From Salinicoccus halitifaciens (GTDB taxonomy: Bacteria > Bacillota > Bacilli > Staphylococcales > Salinicoccaceae): 64,000 nt of DNA. Location: the NCBI RefSeq assembly GCF_021026095.1, contig NZ_JAJNCU010000002.1, forward strand, positions 1 through 64,000, given 5' to 3'. Numbering within the stretch: the stretch's first letter is position 1; the number at the start of each line of letters is the position of its first letter. This document shows, piece by piece, positions 8,562 through 16,872 of the stretch. The notes beneath the pieces are model-generated. The model was given only the letters and a program-made list of their open reading frames with translations, did no database searches and was not told the origin of the DNA. Both the position numbers and the translations under genes were made by a program.

Positions 8562-8801
8562 TTATCTGTACTGGTTGAACTGGTTGTTGCCTTTTTCCTG
8601 CTGGATTTCATCTTCCTGGGCGTTCCTGCTGCCCTGTGTTTCATCCTGCTTCGCCCAGGCTTTTGTATCATCATCTTTAAAGTCGCCTTGCCCAGGCTGC
8701 GCCTTCTCCTTCATCTGTGCTTTTTGTTCCTGGCCCTCTTCAGCCTGTTTCCTGGCTTCTTCCCTCATCTTTTCAGCCTGATGCTTATGTTCTTCAGTCA
8801 T
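8562..8801 (-). CDS. Small hydrophilic, charged protein of unknown function
   Basis: 79 residues, almost entirely Glu, Gln, Lys, Asp and Ala, with heptad-like AEKMREEARKQAEEGQ, and no hydrophobic core, signal peptide or cysteine. The composition suggests a disordered or coiled-coil stress protein of the kind often under sigma-B, but no family is recognised. Start taken at the ATG at 8801 with AAGGAG upstream; a GTG two codons earlier is less likely. A sigma-B-like promoter lies 35-60 bases upstream. Confidence 0.7.
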   Translation of the reverse strand: MTEEHKHQAEKMREEARKQAEEGQEQKAQMKEKAQPGQGDFKDDDTKAWAKQDETQGSRNAQEDEIQQEKGNNQFNQYR

Positions 8802-8835
8802 TATCACACGCTCCTTTGAACATTATATAATTTGT

Positions 8836-8861
8836 TTACCATCATTCCGTCATTTTTAAAC
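8836..8861 (-). promoter_or_regulatory. Sigma-B-like promoter of the small hydrophilic protein gene
   Basis: On the minus strand GTTTAA, 14 bases, then TGGTAA: close to the sigma-B consensus GTTTAA-N12..14-GGGTAT. Confidence 0.5.
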
Positions 8862-8981
8862 ACCGTTCACGGCAGCGGATGAAAAGCAGGGGGATGCTTG
8901 CAAGTGCGGTCATTACGAACATATATTCTGTTTCCAGACGGTTTATTCTCCGTTTGAGTTTGTCAACAGGGAACATTTGTT

Positions 8982-9099
8982 TTATCCACAATCTGTGGAT
9001 AACCTGTGCACAACATTAAAAGTCCTGTTGAATAAGTTACCCACAGCTGTGGGTTAAAATGTGGATAAACTTCTATTTTTATGTGTATATTGTGGATAA
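8982..9099. other. DnaA-box cluster between tsaD and the ABC-F gene
   Basis: Four perfect consensus DnaA boxes (TTATCCACA or its complement) lie at 8982-8990 (+), 8994-9002 (-), 9060-9068 (-) and 9091-9099 (-). There is also a one-mismatch TTACCCACA at 9037-9045 and weaker boxes at 9005-9013 and 9048-9056. No dnaA or dnaN is nearby, so this is not oriC. B. subtilis, as I recall, has a stable DnaA-binding cluster in the equivalent gcp-ydiF gap. Apart from a terminator at its end, the 8862-9230 gap shows no gene. Confidence 0.85.
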
Positions 9100-9195
9100 C
9101 TCCTTCAAACAGCGCTCTAATCACCTTGCTTTTGTGTATAAATCTGTGATGATCTACAATTCTGACTAGTCACCTTATACACCGAACAGCCATGA

Positions 9196-9232
9196 AAAAA
9201 GAAGCGGTTGGGACTGACCAAACGCTTCTTCT
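9196..9232 (-). terminator. Terminator of the ABC-F gene
   Basis: GAAGCGTTTGG / CCAACCGCTTC stem followed on the minus strand by a run of T, at the end of the ABC-F coding region. Confidence 0.75.
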
Positions 9233-11150
9233 ATGATTCCGTGAGCAATTCTTCACTTTCCGCCCATTCATTCATGACCTGCTCAAGCCTTTCATTCTTT
9301 TCGATGAGCTGTGTGTTCAACTCTGCGGACTTGGTGTAATCATTATATATTTCAGGATCCAGAAGCTGGGCCTCCAGATCTTCGATTTCGGTTTCCAGCA
9401 TGGCGATTTCCTCTTCGTACTGTTTGACCTGCTTTTTCAATCTGCTGATCTCATTACGGAGTTTTTTCTGCGCCTCGTAATCCAGGTTCTCTTTAGGTGC
9501 ATCTTTCTCCTTCGATGGTGCTGGAGCCACTTCAGTCTGCCGCTTCTCCTCTTTTTTATGAAGGAAATAGTCGTAGTCGCCGTTCACGAGGAAGACATCC
9601 TCTTTTTGGATTTCCAGGATGCGGTCGGCGATGCGGTTGATGAAGTATCTGTCATGCGAGACGAAGATGATCGTGCCTTCAAAATCATCCAGTGCATCCT
9701 CCAGCACTTCCTTGCTGTCTATATCCAGGTGGTTCGTCGGCTCATCCAGTATCAGGACGTTATTCTTTTCAAGCATCAGCTTTGCCAGCTGTATCCTCGC
9801 CTTTTCTCCGCCGCTTAAATCATTCACGCTTTTCAGCACTTCATCCTGTGTGAATAAAAACCGTCCCAGGATTTTTCTGATGTCGCTTTCCTTCATTTCC
9901 GGATACTCGCTCCACAGTTCTTCAAGCACATTCTTATCGGAAGTGAACTCGGCCTGTTTCTGATCGTAGTAGCCGATGGAGACATTGGTCCCGTAAACGA
10001 TTTCCCCGCTGATTTTGGAAATTTTCTTCGCGATGGTTTTTACAAGCGTCGATTTGCCGATGCCGTTCGGACCAAGTATGGCGAGCCTGTCGCCTTTTTC
10101 AACGCTGAAGCTGATGCCGCTGTTCAGCACTTCATCATAGCCGATGGCGAGATCTTTGACCCGGAAGACATCATTGCCGCTTTCCCGCCGGATCGAAAAT
10201 GAGAAATCGGCGTTTTTATGGTCCTGCCTCGGTGCATTGACTCTTTCCATCATCTCAAGCTTTTTCCGCCTGTCTTTCGCCATGCCGCTTGTCGAAGCCC
10301 GTGCAATATTCTTTTCAACAAAGGTTTCAAGTTTCGATATCTCTTTCTGCTGACGTTCGTACTGCTTCATTTCCAGCCGGTGGCGCTTTTCCTTTTCGAT
10401 GACATACTTTGAATAATTCGAGTGATAGAGGGTGCCTTTTCCAAGCTCCACTTCAAAGATCTTATCGACGGTCTTGTCCAAAAAGTACCTGTCGTGGCTG
10501 ATGATGACGACCGCACCCTGGAAATTCTTCAAATAGTGCTCAAGCCACTCGACGGTTTCCACATCCAGATGGTTGGTCGGTTCATCGAGGAGCAGCACGT
10601 CAGGCTTGCGGAGGAGCATCTGTGCCAGTGACAGCCTCGTCTTCTGGCCGCCCGAGAACTCATCTACGGGACGGTCCAGATCGGCGATGTCGAAATTCAG
10701 GCCGGTCAGCACCATTTTGATGCTGGAGTCGATATTATAGCCGTCTGCATTCTCAAAGGCATTCTGAAGCCTGGCGAGCTTATCCACATATTCCTCATAG
10801 CGGGGATGTGAATATTCATTATCTTCAAGCCAGCGGGTGACCGTATCCATTTCCTCCTGCAGTGCCAGAAGGTCTTCGAATGGGCGCATCATCTCCTCCC
10901 GGACCGTGAGTTTCGATTCGAGCGTCATCTGCTGGGTCAGGTAGCCGATCGACGTCCCTTTCGGCATGCTGATGCTGCCGCCGTCGTAACTCATTTCACC
11001 GGCCATGATCTTCATCAAGGTCGTTTTGCCGGCACCGTTCTTACCGACGATGCCTATATTTTCACCTGATTTGACCTCGAGGGTGACTTTATCGAAGACC
11101 AGATCGGTGACAAAAGATTTTCTTAAATTGGACAATTGCATTACAATCAT
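9231..11150 (-). CDS. ABC-F family ATPase (YdiF-type), ribosome-associated
   Basis: 639 residues, two ABC domains with no membrane segment. Domain 1: Walker A GKNGAGKTT (near 38), signature FSGGQKTRLSLAQ, Walker B VLLLDEPTNHLD. A linker follows (KEKRHRLEMKQYERQQKEI), the arm that reaches the ribosomal P/E sites in ABC-F proteins. Domain 2: GPNGIGKST, LSGGEKARIQLAK, VLILDEPTNHLD. A C-terminal coiled coil (LRNEISRLKKQVKQYEEEI onwards) is present. Housekeeping translation factor or ribosome-rescue ATPase; antibiotic resistance is not implied. It stands between tsaD and rex on the opposite strand, as ydiF does in B. subtilis. Confidence 0.92.
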   Translation of the reverse strand: MIVMQLSNLRKSFVTDLVFDKVTLEVKSGENIGIVGKNGAGKTTLMKIMAGEMSYDGGSISMPKGTSIGYLTQQMTLESKLTVREEMMRPFEDLLALQEEMDTVTRWLEDNEYSHPRYEEYVDKLARLQNAFENADGYNIDSSIKMVLTGLNFDIADLDRPVDEFSGGQKTRLSLAQMLLRKPDVLLLDEPTNHLDVETVEWLEHYLKNFQGAVVIISHDRYFLDKTVDKIFEVELGKGTLYHSNYSKYVIEKEKRHRLEMKQYERQQKEISKLETFVEKNIARASTSGMAKDRRKKLEMMERVNAPRQDHKNADFSFSIRRESGNDVFRVKDLAIGYDEVLNSGISFSVEKGDRLAILGPNGIGKSTLVKTIAKKISKISGEIVYGTNVSIGYYDQKQAEFTSDKNVLEELWSEYPEMKESDIRKILGRFLFTQDEVLKSVNDLSGGEKARIQLAKLMLEKNNVLILDEPTNHLDIDSKEVLEDALDDFEGTIIFVSHDRYFINRIADRILEIQKEDVFLVNGDYDYFLHKKEEKRQTEVAPAPSKEKDAPKENLDYEAQKKLRNEISRLKKQVKQYEEEIAMLETEIEDLEAQLLDPEIYNDYTKSAELNTQLIEKNERLEQVMNEWAESEELLTES

Positions 11151-11241
11151 AAAATTCCCTCACTTTCCTTCAGTTTACAATACTATGTGAAAAAAGACGA
11201 TGGAAAATCATTGACATTATTATGTAAGATCGCAGGGTGTG

Positions 11242-11250
11242 TGCTATAAT
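11242..11250 (+). promoter_or_regulatory. Extended -10 promoter of rex
   Basis: TGCTATAAT, an extended -10 element with a perfect TATAAT at 11245-11250, 36 bases before the rex start. No well-spaced -35 was found. Confidence 0.55.
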
Positions 11251-11286
11251 GGATTACATTAGCACAACAGGCAGGTGTAATTGATT

Positions 11287-11919
11287 GTGAATACAAAGAA
11301 GAGAATTCCTAACGCCACCATGAAGCGGCTACCTCTGTATTACAGATATTTTAAGCAGGCGGAGGAGGCAGCTGTTGACAGGGTCTCATCAAGAGAAATA
11401 AGTGAAGCTTTGGATATCGACTCAGCCACGATTCGCAGGGATTTCTCATATTTCGGTGAGCTTGGACGCAAAGGATACGGTTATAACGTCAAGAGTCTTT
11501 TGAACTTTTTCATGGAACATATTCAGGGTACGGACAAGAAAAACATCATACTTGTTGGTGTGGGCAACCTTGGCAGCGCATTATTGAATTATAAGTTCAG
11601 TAATTTAAGCGATAAGATGAATGTCGTTGCAGGTCTCGACAGCAATGAGGAACTGATCGGCACCAAAATCAATGATGTCAAGATACATCATGAAAGTGAA
11701 CTTGAGGACATCGTCGAAAAAGGAAATGTGGAAGTTGCGATTCTGACTTTACCGGTATCGGCAAGTCAGGAAATGGCAGAGAGGCTTGTCGATGCAGGTG
11801 TCAAAGGCATTTTGAACTTCACGCCGACCAGGCTGGATCTGGATAAGGACATCTATGTACATAACATTGATTTGGGAGTGGAACTACAGGCATTATTCTT
11901 TTATATGAAGAATCTATAG
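11287..11919 (+). CDS. rex: Redox-sensing transcriptional repressor Rex
   Basis: 210 residues. N-terminal winged helix ([49 protein letters not shown]) and a Rossmann NAD(H) domain with [11 protein letters not shown] and a domain-swapped C-terminal helix. Rex represses fermentation and anaerobic genes when NADH/NAD+ is low. Start chosen at GTG 11287 because AGGTG lies 9 bases upstream and the result aligns with other Rex N-termini; TTG at 11281 is too close to that site. First gene before tatA-tatC. Confidence 0.93.
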   Translation: MNTKKRIPNATMKRLPLYYRYFKQAEEAAVDRVSSREISEALDIDSATIRRDFSYFGELGRKGYGYNVKSLLNFFMEHIQGTDKKNIILVGVGNLGSALLNYKFSNLSDKMNVVAGLDSNEELIGTKINDVKIHHESELEDIVEKGNVEVAILTLPVSASQEMAERLVDAGVKGILNFTPTRLDLDKDIYVHNIDLGVELQALFFYMKNL

Positions 11920-11933
11920 GAGGCGAATACAGC

Positions 11934-12170
11934 ATGCTTACATTTTTATTACCATCAACATTGATGATGGCCGTCGGACCGGTGAGTCTGATCGTCATCG
12001 CAGTAGTGGCCCTGATCATATTCGGGCCGAAGAAATTACCGCAGTTCGGACGCGCAGTCGGGTCCACATTAAAAGAGTTCAAGGATGCGACCAGAGGGCT
12101 TGCGGATGATGATGACGAAGAAGAAGAAAAGAAGAAAGAACCGAAGAAAATTGAATCTGATACGAAATAA
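11934..12170 (+). CDS. tatA: Twin-arginine translocase subunit TatA
   Basis: 78 residues: one N-terminal transmembrane helix ([19 protein letters not shown]), the conserved FGPKKLP hinge, an amphipathic helix ([18 protein letters not shown]) and a charged DDDDEEEE tail. It forms the pore-lining oligomer of the Tat system. RBS AGGAGGCG. A hairpin with a T tract follows before tatC. Confidence 0.92.
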   Translation: MLTFLLPSTLMMAVGPVSLIVIAVVALIIFGPKKLPQFGRAVGSTLKEFKDATRGLADDDDEEEEKKKEPKKIESDTK

Positions 12171-12174
12171 CAGT

Positions 12175-12197
12175 GGTGGCGGAAGCCACCTTTTTTT
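12175..12197 (+). terminator. Intercistronic terminator-like hairpin between tatA and tatC
   Basis: GGTGGC-ggaa-GCCACC followed by seven T. A 6-bp stem is short, so partial read-through is likely; this would keep TatA in excess over TatC. Confidence 0.65.
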
Positions 12198-12214
12198 AAG
12201 AGGTGACCTTGATT

Positions 12215-12976
12215 ATGCACAATGATGAAAAGAAAGACGTCATGGAGCATTTGGATGAGCTGAGGAAGCGGCTGCTCATCGTAATGTATTTTTTTGTTGC
12301 TGCATTGATTGTCGGCTTTTTTTTATCCCAACCTTTAATTTATCAAATGCAGAACGCACCCTGGACGGCCAATATACAGATGCATGCCTTCCAGGTTGCC
12401 GATCCGATTAAAATATACTTGATGGTCATCGTGATCATCGCTTTTGTGGTCATCCTCCCTGTGATACTTTACCAGCTCTGGGCATTCATCTCGCCGGGGC
12501 TTTACAGCAATGAACAGAAGCTCACCTTGAGCTATATCCCGATAGTGATGATCCTGATGCTTGTCGGCATGGCATTCAGCTACTTCATCGTCGTGCCCTA
12601 CATCGTCCATTTCACATTCGACCTCTCGGAACAGATGGGCATTGCCACCACAATCGGGATCAACCAGTACTTCGGCTTCCTGTTCCGTACAGTGCTGCCT
12701 TTCGGTCTCATATTCCAGATGCCGATCCTCGTATTGTTCCTGACACAGCTCGGCATCATCACACCTATGGTGCTGAAGAAGAACAGGAAATATGCTTACT
12801 TCATACTCTTCATCATTGCTGCAATCATTGCGCCGCCGGACTTCATGACACATATACTCTTGACCATACCGATGATTTTACTGTATGAGCTCAGTATCGT
12901 CATTTCTAAATACGGCTATAAAAGATATTTGAAGGCTGAAGAGAAGGCATTGGAAGAATCATTGAACGAAGACTAG
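12215..12976 (+). CDS. tatC: Twin-arginine translocase subunit TatC
   Basis: 253 residues, six transmembrane helices. VMEHLDELRKRLL is the conserved cytoplasmic N-terminus that binds RR signal peptides, followed by FISPGLYSNEQK, VVPYIVHF and FRTVLPFGLIFQMPIL. Start at ATG 12215 with AGGTG 9 bases upstream. The minimal TatA-TatC system exports folded proteins. Which substrates are used is not clear from the window. Confidence 0.93.
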   Translation: MHNDEKKDVMEHLDELRKRLLIVMYFFVAALIVGFFLSQPLIYQMQNAPWTANIQMHAFQVADPIKIYLMVIVIIAFVVILPVILYQLWAFISPGLYSNEQKLTLSYIPIVMILMLVGMAFSYFIVVPYIVHFTFDLSEQMGIATTIGINQYFGFLFRTVLPFGLIFQMPILVLFLTQLGIITPMVLKKNRKYAYFILFIIAAIIAPPDFMTHILLTIPMILLYELSIVISKYGYKRYLKAEEKALEESLNED

Positions 12977-12987
12977 GGGGGAACCGG

Positions 12988-14487
12988 GTGGACAGACATG
13001 AAGATATTCAGTTGAAGGCGTTGGAAACTTTGAGCCATGAAGATCTAAATTCGTATATTGAACATGTCAAAAACAGCCCGTGGCGCCAAAAATACCATAT
13101 AGAGAGTGTTTTTGGCGCTTTAAATGCACCTGCTGCAATATTTTATGATGCAGCCGGTGGTTTTTATCATCTGTTTTATACATGGCTTCCGCTGCTTGAT
13201 GAGGACGAACAGTACTGGTACCATGTGACCTCGAAAAACCTTGCGGTATTTGATAATGCAGGAGTGAAACTCAAACCGGACACACTGTTCGACAGCGGGG
13301 GGCTGTCAGCGGGCTCCGCTGTACATATCAATGAAGAAAACCACCTCTTCTACGTGGGCCGCGCCGATACCCGGGGGAAGTCCACATATAAAGTGCTTGC
13401 GGCTGTCATGGATCCGGATTACAAGCTGAAGAAGCATACCGTGCCATTGGTTGAAGGCTTTGAACCATATTACAGGCAGATGAAGGATCCGGCCATGGTG
13501 GTGTCAGAGGGCAGGTATTACATGCTCATCGGTACAGAGACAAGAGATGGCAGGGGACGCATCGCGGTCTTTGGTGCCGACGAATCATCCACCTTCAATC
13601 ATATGGGCGACCTTGATACAGGATTCGATGAGTTCGGGTGGCTCTGGGAGTATCCGGGACATTTCACGGCGGATGGCCGGGATGTGCTCGTATTCTGTCC
13701 CCAGGGCGTCGACCGGTACGGTGACTTCTTCAGGAACAATTACCAGGCGGGTTATATGATCGGCTCGATCAATTTTGAGGATGCGGTGATGACCCACGGT
13801 GAGTTCCGTGAATTCGACGCAGGTTTTGATTTTTATGCACCCCGGATATTCACTGACAAGGCCGGCCGCCGGGTGATGATCGGGACACTCGGAATGCCGA
13901 CCACCACGTATCCGGATGAACACTTCCATGTCAGACACACATTGAGCGTCCCGCGTATACTGGAGGCCGAAGGTGATGTACTTCGGCAGATGCCGCACCC
14001 GGACCTCCGGGAGCTGAGGGCGGATGAAGTGACTGCCCTCGGCTATTTCAAACATTATAATAAGCGGATGAGGGATTTTTACGGAGATGCCTACGAGCTT
14101 ATAGTCGATTTCAACGAATATGATGCCTCTGAAATATACCTCCATCTCCGGGTGGGGAAAAGGGATGAGACACGCCTGATTTATGAGGTGAAAGAGCAGA
14201 AATTCACACTGGACACTTCTTTCAGCGGTGAGCAGCCGGAAGGGGTGGAGGAGTTCGACCGTTCCGTCCGGTTGAAGGAGCCGCTGTATAAGCTGCAGAT
14301 CTTCATGGATATTTCCAGTATCGAAATCTTCATCAATGACGGCGCGGCAGTGATGTCTGCGAGAATCTTCCCCGAAAAAGATGCCATCGGTGTTGAACTG
14401 GCCACCCAGAGCGGGCAGTGCTACGTTAATTTGACGCGCTATGATTTGAAACCTTTGCCGCATGAAGAAATAATATATCAAAATTAA
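12988..14487 (+). CDS. GH32-like protein with a missing catalytic nucleophile
   Basis: 499 residues with the five-bladed propeller plus C-terminal beta-sandwich layout of sucrose/fructan hydrolases (GH32). Recognisable blocks: YHIESVFGALNAPAA (37-50), where the family has WMNDPNG; GFYHLFYTWLP; SAGSAVHI; MKDPAMVV (the RDP block); and WEYPGHF (the acid/base Glu block). In the first block the Asp nucleophile is Ala (position 47) and W and G are also changed, while RDP and EC-block acids are kept. It may be a sugar-binding pseudo-enzyme or an enzyme of another chemistry. GTG start behind GGGGGG. Followed by an RpiR regulator gene. Confidence 0.75.
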   Translation: MDRHEDIQLKALETLSHEDLNSYIEHVKNSPWRQKYHIESVFGALNAPAAIFYDAAGGFYHLFYTWLPLLDEDEQYWYHVTSKNLAVFDNAGVKLKPDTLFDSGGLSAGSAVHINEENHLFYVGRADTRGKSTYKVLAAVMDPDYKLKKHTVPLVEGFEPYYRQMKDPAMVVSEGRYYMLIGTETRDGRGRIAVFGADESSTFNHMGDLDTGFDEFGWLWEYPGHFTADGRDVLVFCPQGVDRYGDFFRNNYQAGYMIGSINFEDAVMTHGEFREFDAGFDFYAPRIFTDKAGRRVMIGTLGMPTTTYPDEHFHVRHTLSVPRILEAEGDVLRQMPHPDLRELRADEVTALGYFKHYNKRMRDFYGDAYELIVDFNEYDASEIYLHLRVGKRDETRLIYEVKEQKFTLDTSFSGEQPEGVEEFDRSVRLKEPLYKLQIFMDISSIEIFINDGAAVMSARIFPEKDAIGVELATQSGQCYVNLTRYDLKPLPHEEIIYQN

Positions 14488-14609
14488 AAGCTGAAATATG
14501 TAAAATTCAGTAATAATTTGTTAAATTATAATAAAGCGGTCCAAACCATGTTATAATTGCTTAAATATTTTCTGAGTGTGACGGATTGAATAAGTTTGGA
14601 GGAAAAAAT

Positions 14610-15446
14610 ATGTTTTCGGTACTGAGCCAGATCAACAAAAGACAGGAATATATGACGCCGGTGGAACAGAGAATCGCAAATTTCATCCTGGAGAATCCAA
14701 GGAAGATCATCAATATGCCAGTGAAGGACATTGCTTTCAACAGCAACACAAGTGATGCGGCAATCGTCCGTTTTGCTAAGAGGGTCGGGCTTGCAGGGAT
14801 CAAAGAATTGAAAGTCGAATTGGCGAAGGAATTACATACACTGGAAAAAGAGAAGATCTCCAGGGTTATCGACCTTGAAGCGGATAATCACAGGGATATA
14901 TTCGACAAGGTGTTCAAAAACACGATCCAGGCACTGTATAACACCGAGAAGATCGTCAGCCGTGATGTGATGGAGGAAGCGGCACATCTGATCCTGAAGG
15001 CGGATAACACTTTCATCTTCGGCGTCGGTGACTCGGCAAATGTCGGCCATGATATAGAGCAGAAACTCCACAGGGTGAATGTCAATGCATTTTTCACCGC
15101 GGATAAGTACCTGTGCCTGACTCGCTTGTCCAATGCCAGGGAAAACGATGTTTTATTCGTCATCACCTTATCCGGCAAGACGGCGGAAGTCATAGAGGTC
15201 GTCAAGAAGGCAAAAGCGCTGGGCATAAAGATCGTGATCCTCACACAGAATCATGCTTCTATCGCAAAAAGGCATTCCGATCTTGCGATTGAAATCACGG
15301 AAGAAGAAACGAATATCCAGTATATGAATATGACGAGCAGAATCGCACAGCTGGTGATATGCGACGTTTTATTCTTCTATGTATGCCGGGAACTCGGGAG
15401 CTCGGCCTACGATACCATTATGAAAACATATGATGCTACACATTAA
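14610..15446 (+). CDS. MurR/RpiR family transcriptional regulator
   Basis: 278 residues: N-terminal HTH_6 domain (MTPVEQRIANFILENP, NTSDAAIVRFAKRVGLAGIKELKVEL) and a C-terminal SIS sugar-phosphate binding domain (FIFGVGDSANVGHDIEQKL, VITLSGKTAEVIEVVKKAK). Such regulators respond to sugar phosphates. Start at ATG 14610 with GGAGG; an upstream in-frame TTG has no ribosome binding site. Its neighbour, the GH32-like gene, is the natural target candidate. Confidence 0.88.
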   Translation: MFSVLSQINKRQEYMTPVEQRIANFILENPRKIINMPVKDIAFNSNTSDAAIVRFAKRVGLAGIKELKVELAKELHTLEKEKISRVIDLEADNHRDIFDKVFKNTIQALYNTEKIVSRDVMEEAAHLILKADNTFIFGVGDSANVGHDIEQKLHRVNVNAFFTADKYLCLTRLSNARENDVLFVITLSGKTAEVIEVVKKAKALGIKIVILTQNHASIAKRHSDLAIEITEEETNIQYMNMTSRIAQLVICDVLFFYVCRELGSSAYDTIMKTYDATH

Positions 15447-15450
15447 TGAA

Positions 15451-15480
15451 GGAGAGGGTGGATGACACCCCCTCTTTTTT
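15451..15480 (+). terminator. Terminator after the RpiR gene
   Basis: GAGGGTG / CACCCCCTC hairpin followed by six T. Confidence 0.8.
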
Positions 15481-15656
15481 ATTTGCGCCAAATATTACAA
15501 AATATATCTATTGAAATGAAATTGAAACATAAGACGGGTTGTATTAAGGGTGTGTTACATCTTTCAAATTATGTAGATACGTATATGCATATTCTATATA
15601 CTGAGTTTAAGCATTTTGAACAGTATATACATGTTTGAAAGTATGGAGGGAAAGCT

Positions 15657-16799
15657 ATGAACAAAAAGCACTTGAAAATCACGTTGATATCCATACTCAT
15701 CACATCAACACTTTTCAACTCGGCAAATGACCACATTGCTGATGCAAATGAAGATATAGATGAAAGCTATCAGGAAGAAAATGATATAGATGACGGTGGA
15801 GATGCACCGTCGGATGAGAATGAATCAGTGGCAGGGGGCCAGAACGAAGCAGGAACCGCACCGGAGGAAGCGGTGGATGATGCACCTGCAGAAACACCAC
15901 GTGCATCTGAAGATGAAGCGATACTGCAACCAGCCGATGGTGTCGAGCAGGAAATAGAGACGTTTGAAGCGACCGGGGAAGAGCCGCTTCCGGTTGAGGT
16001 TGAAGGACCTGAAGAGCCGATAGTGGAAGACCCGGCAGAAGACCCTGCAGTTCAGGATCCTGTAATTGAGGAACCTCAGGCCAAGGAACCTGTCGCTGAA
16101 GAACCCGGGGACTCCGGTGAAGGGGCTGAAAACGAAACAGAGGACCTCACCGGTGGGGGAGAAGAGAATCTTATCGGGGAACCCGATGATGGTGGCGATG
16201 TGGGGAACGGCATCAATGAAGACCCTGTGTTTGAAGAATCGGAAGATCATGTTGAGACCGGCCAGCCGGAACAGTATCAGCCGGCACAGGAAGACGATTT
16301 CACATACGACCAGCCTGTCGAAGAAGAACAGAGTGAAGCTTTGGAGAGCTACGACTATCATTATGAAGAACCGTCCGCAGAGCAGCCTGAGGAGGCCGGC
16401 AGCTGGAATACCGGGGGATACGGTGATTCAGGGACTGAAGAAGTATTGTACGAAGACCGTGCCGGCACGGCAGGGAAAAAGCTCCACCGTTATGATTACG
16501 GGGATATTTTAAGCGGAATCAGTTTCAGCCCGGGAGAATCGGATGAGTCCCTGGCACTCCTCGATAAAAGGGTCAACCGCATCATGACTTCGAAAATCCT
16601 TGAAGAGGATGAAGTATCCGAAGAGGATGTATTGGAACTTGAAGAAGAAATAAAGAATGAATCCGGCATCACTTCATCGGACCGTGATGTATTACCGAAC
16701 ACTGGTGAAGCGAGCAATTATAATTACTTATACAGCATTATGCTGATTGCAGCGGGCACCATCCTGTTCTTCATGACCAAAAGGCCGCGGCAGGAATAA
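15657..16799 (+). CDS. LPXTG cell-wall-anchored acidic surface protein
   Basis: 380 residues. N-terminal signal peptide (MNKKHLKITLISILITSTLF), then a long, very acidic, Pro/Glu/Asp-rich region with loose repeats such as EEPxxEEP, and a C-terminal sorting signal: LPNTG at 346-350, a hydrophobic helix and a KRPRQE tail. Sortase A should link it to peptidoglycan. The low-complexity stalk has no enzyme or adhesin domain that I recognise; its acidity fits a salt-adapted surface. RBS GGAGGG before the ATG. Confidence 0.85.
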   Translation: MNKKHLKITLISILITSTLFNSANDHIADANEDIDESYQEENDIDDGGDAPSDENESVAGGQNEAGTAPEEAVDDAPAETPRASEDEAILQPADGVEQEIETFEATGEEPLPVEVEGPEEPIVEDPAEDPAVQDPVIEEPQAKEPVAEEPGDSGEGAENETEDLTGGGEENLIGEPDDGGDVGNGINEDPVFEESEDHVETGQPEQYQPAQEDDFTYDQPVEEEQSEALESYDYHYEEPSAEQPEEAGSWNTGGYGDSGTEEVLYEDRAGTAGKKLHRYDYGDILSGISFSPGESDESLALLDKRVNRIMTSKILEEDEVSEEDVLELEEEIKNESGITSSDRDVLPNTGEASNYNYLYSIMLIAAGTILFFMTKRPRQE

Positions 16800-16809
16800 C
16801 TTGATCAAC

Positions 16810-16852
16810 AAAAGAACGGGCGCTTCCCGGCAGGGGAGCACCCGTTCTTTTT
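16810..16852. terminator. Bidirectional terminator
   Basis: AAAGAACGGG..GCTTCCC / GGGGAGC.CCCGTTCTTT long stem with A and T runs, between the surface-protein gene and the converging peptidase gene. Confidence 0.85.
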
Positions 16853-16872
16853 TCATTCAGAGACGGTATTAA

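Noticed and set aside
8982-9099. Chromosomal origin oriC
   Set aside because: No dnaA, dnaN, rpmH or AT-rich unwinding region with these boxes; the flanking genes are tsaD-side genes and an ABC-F gene.
13585-14481. 298-codon minus-strand frame opposite the GH32-like gene
   Set aside because: It mirrors the GH32-like coding sequence and shows no start context or recognisable domain.
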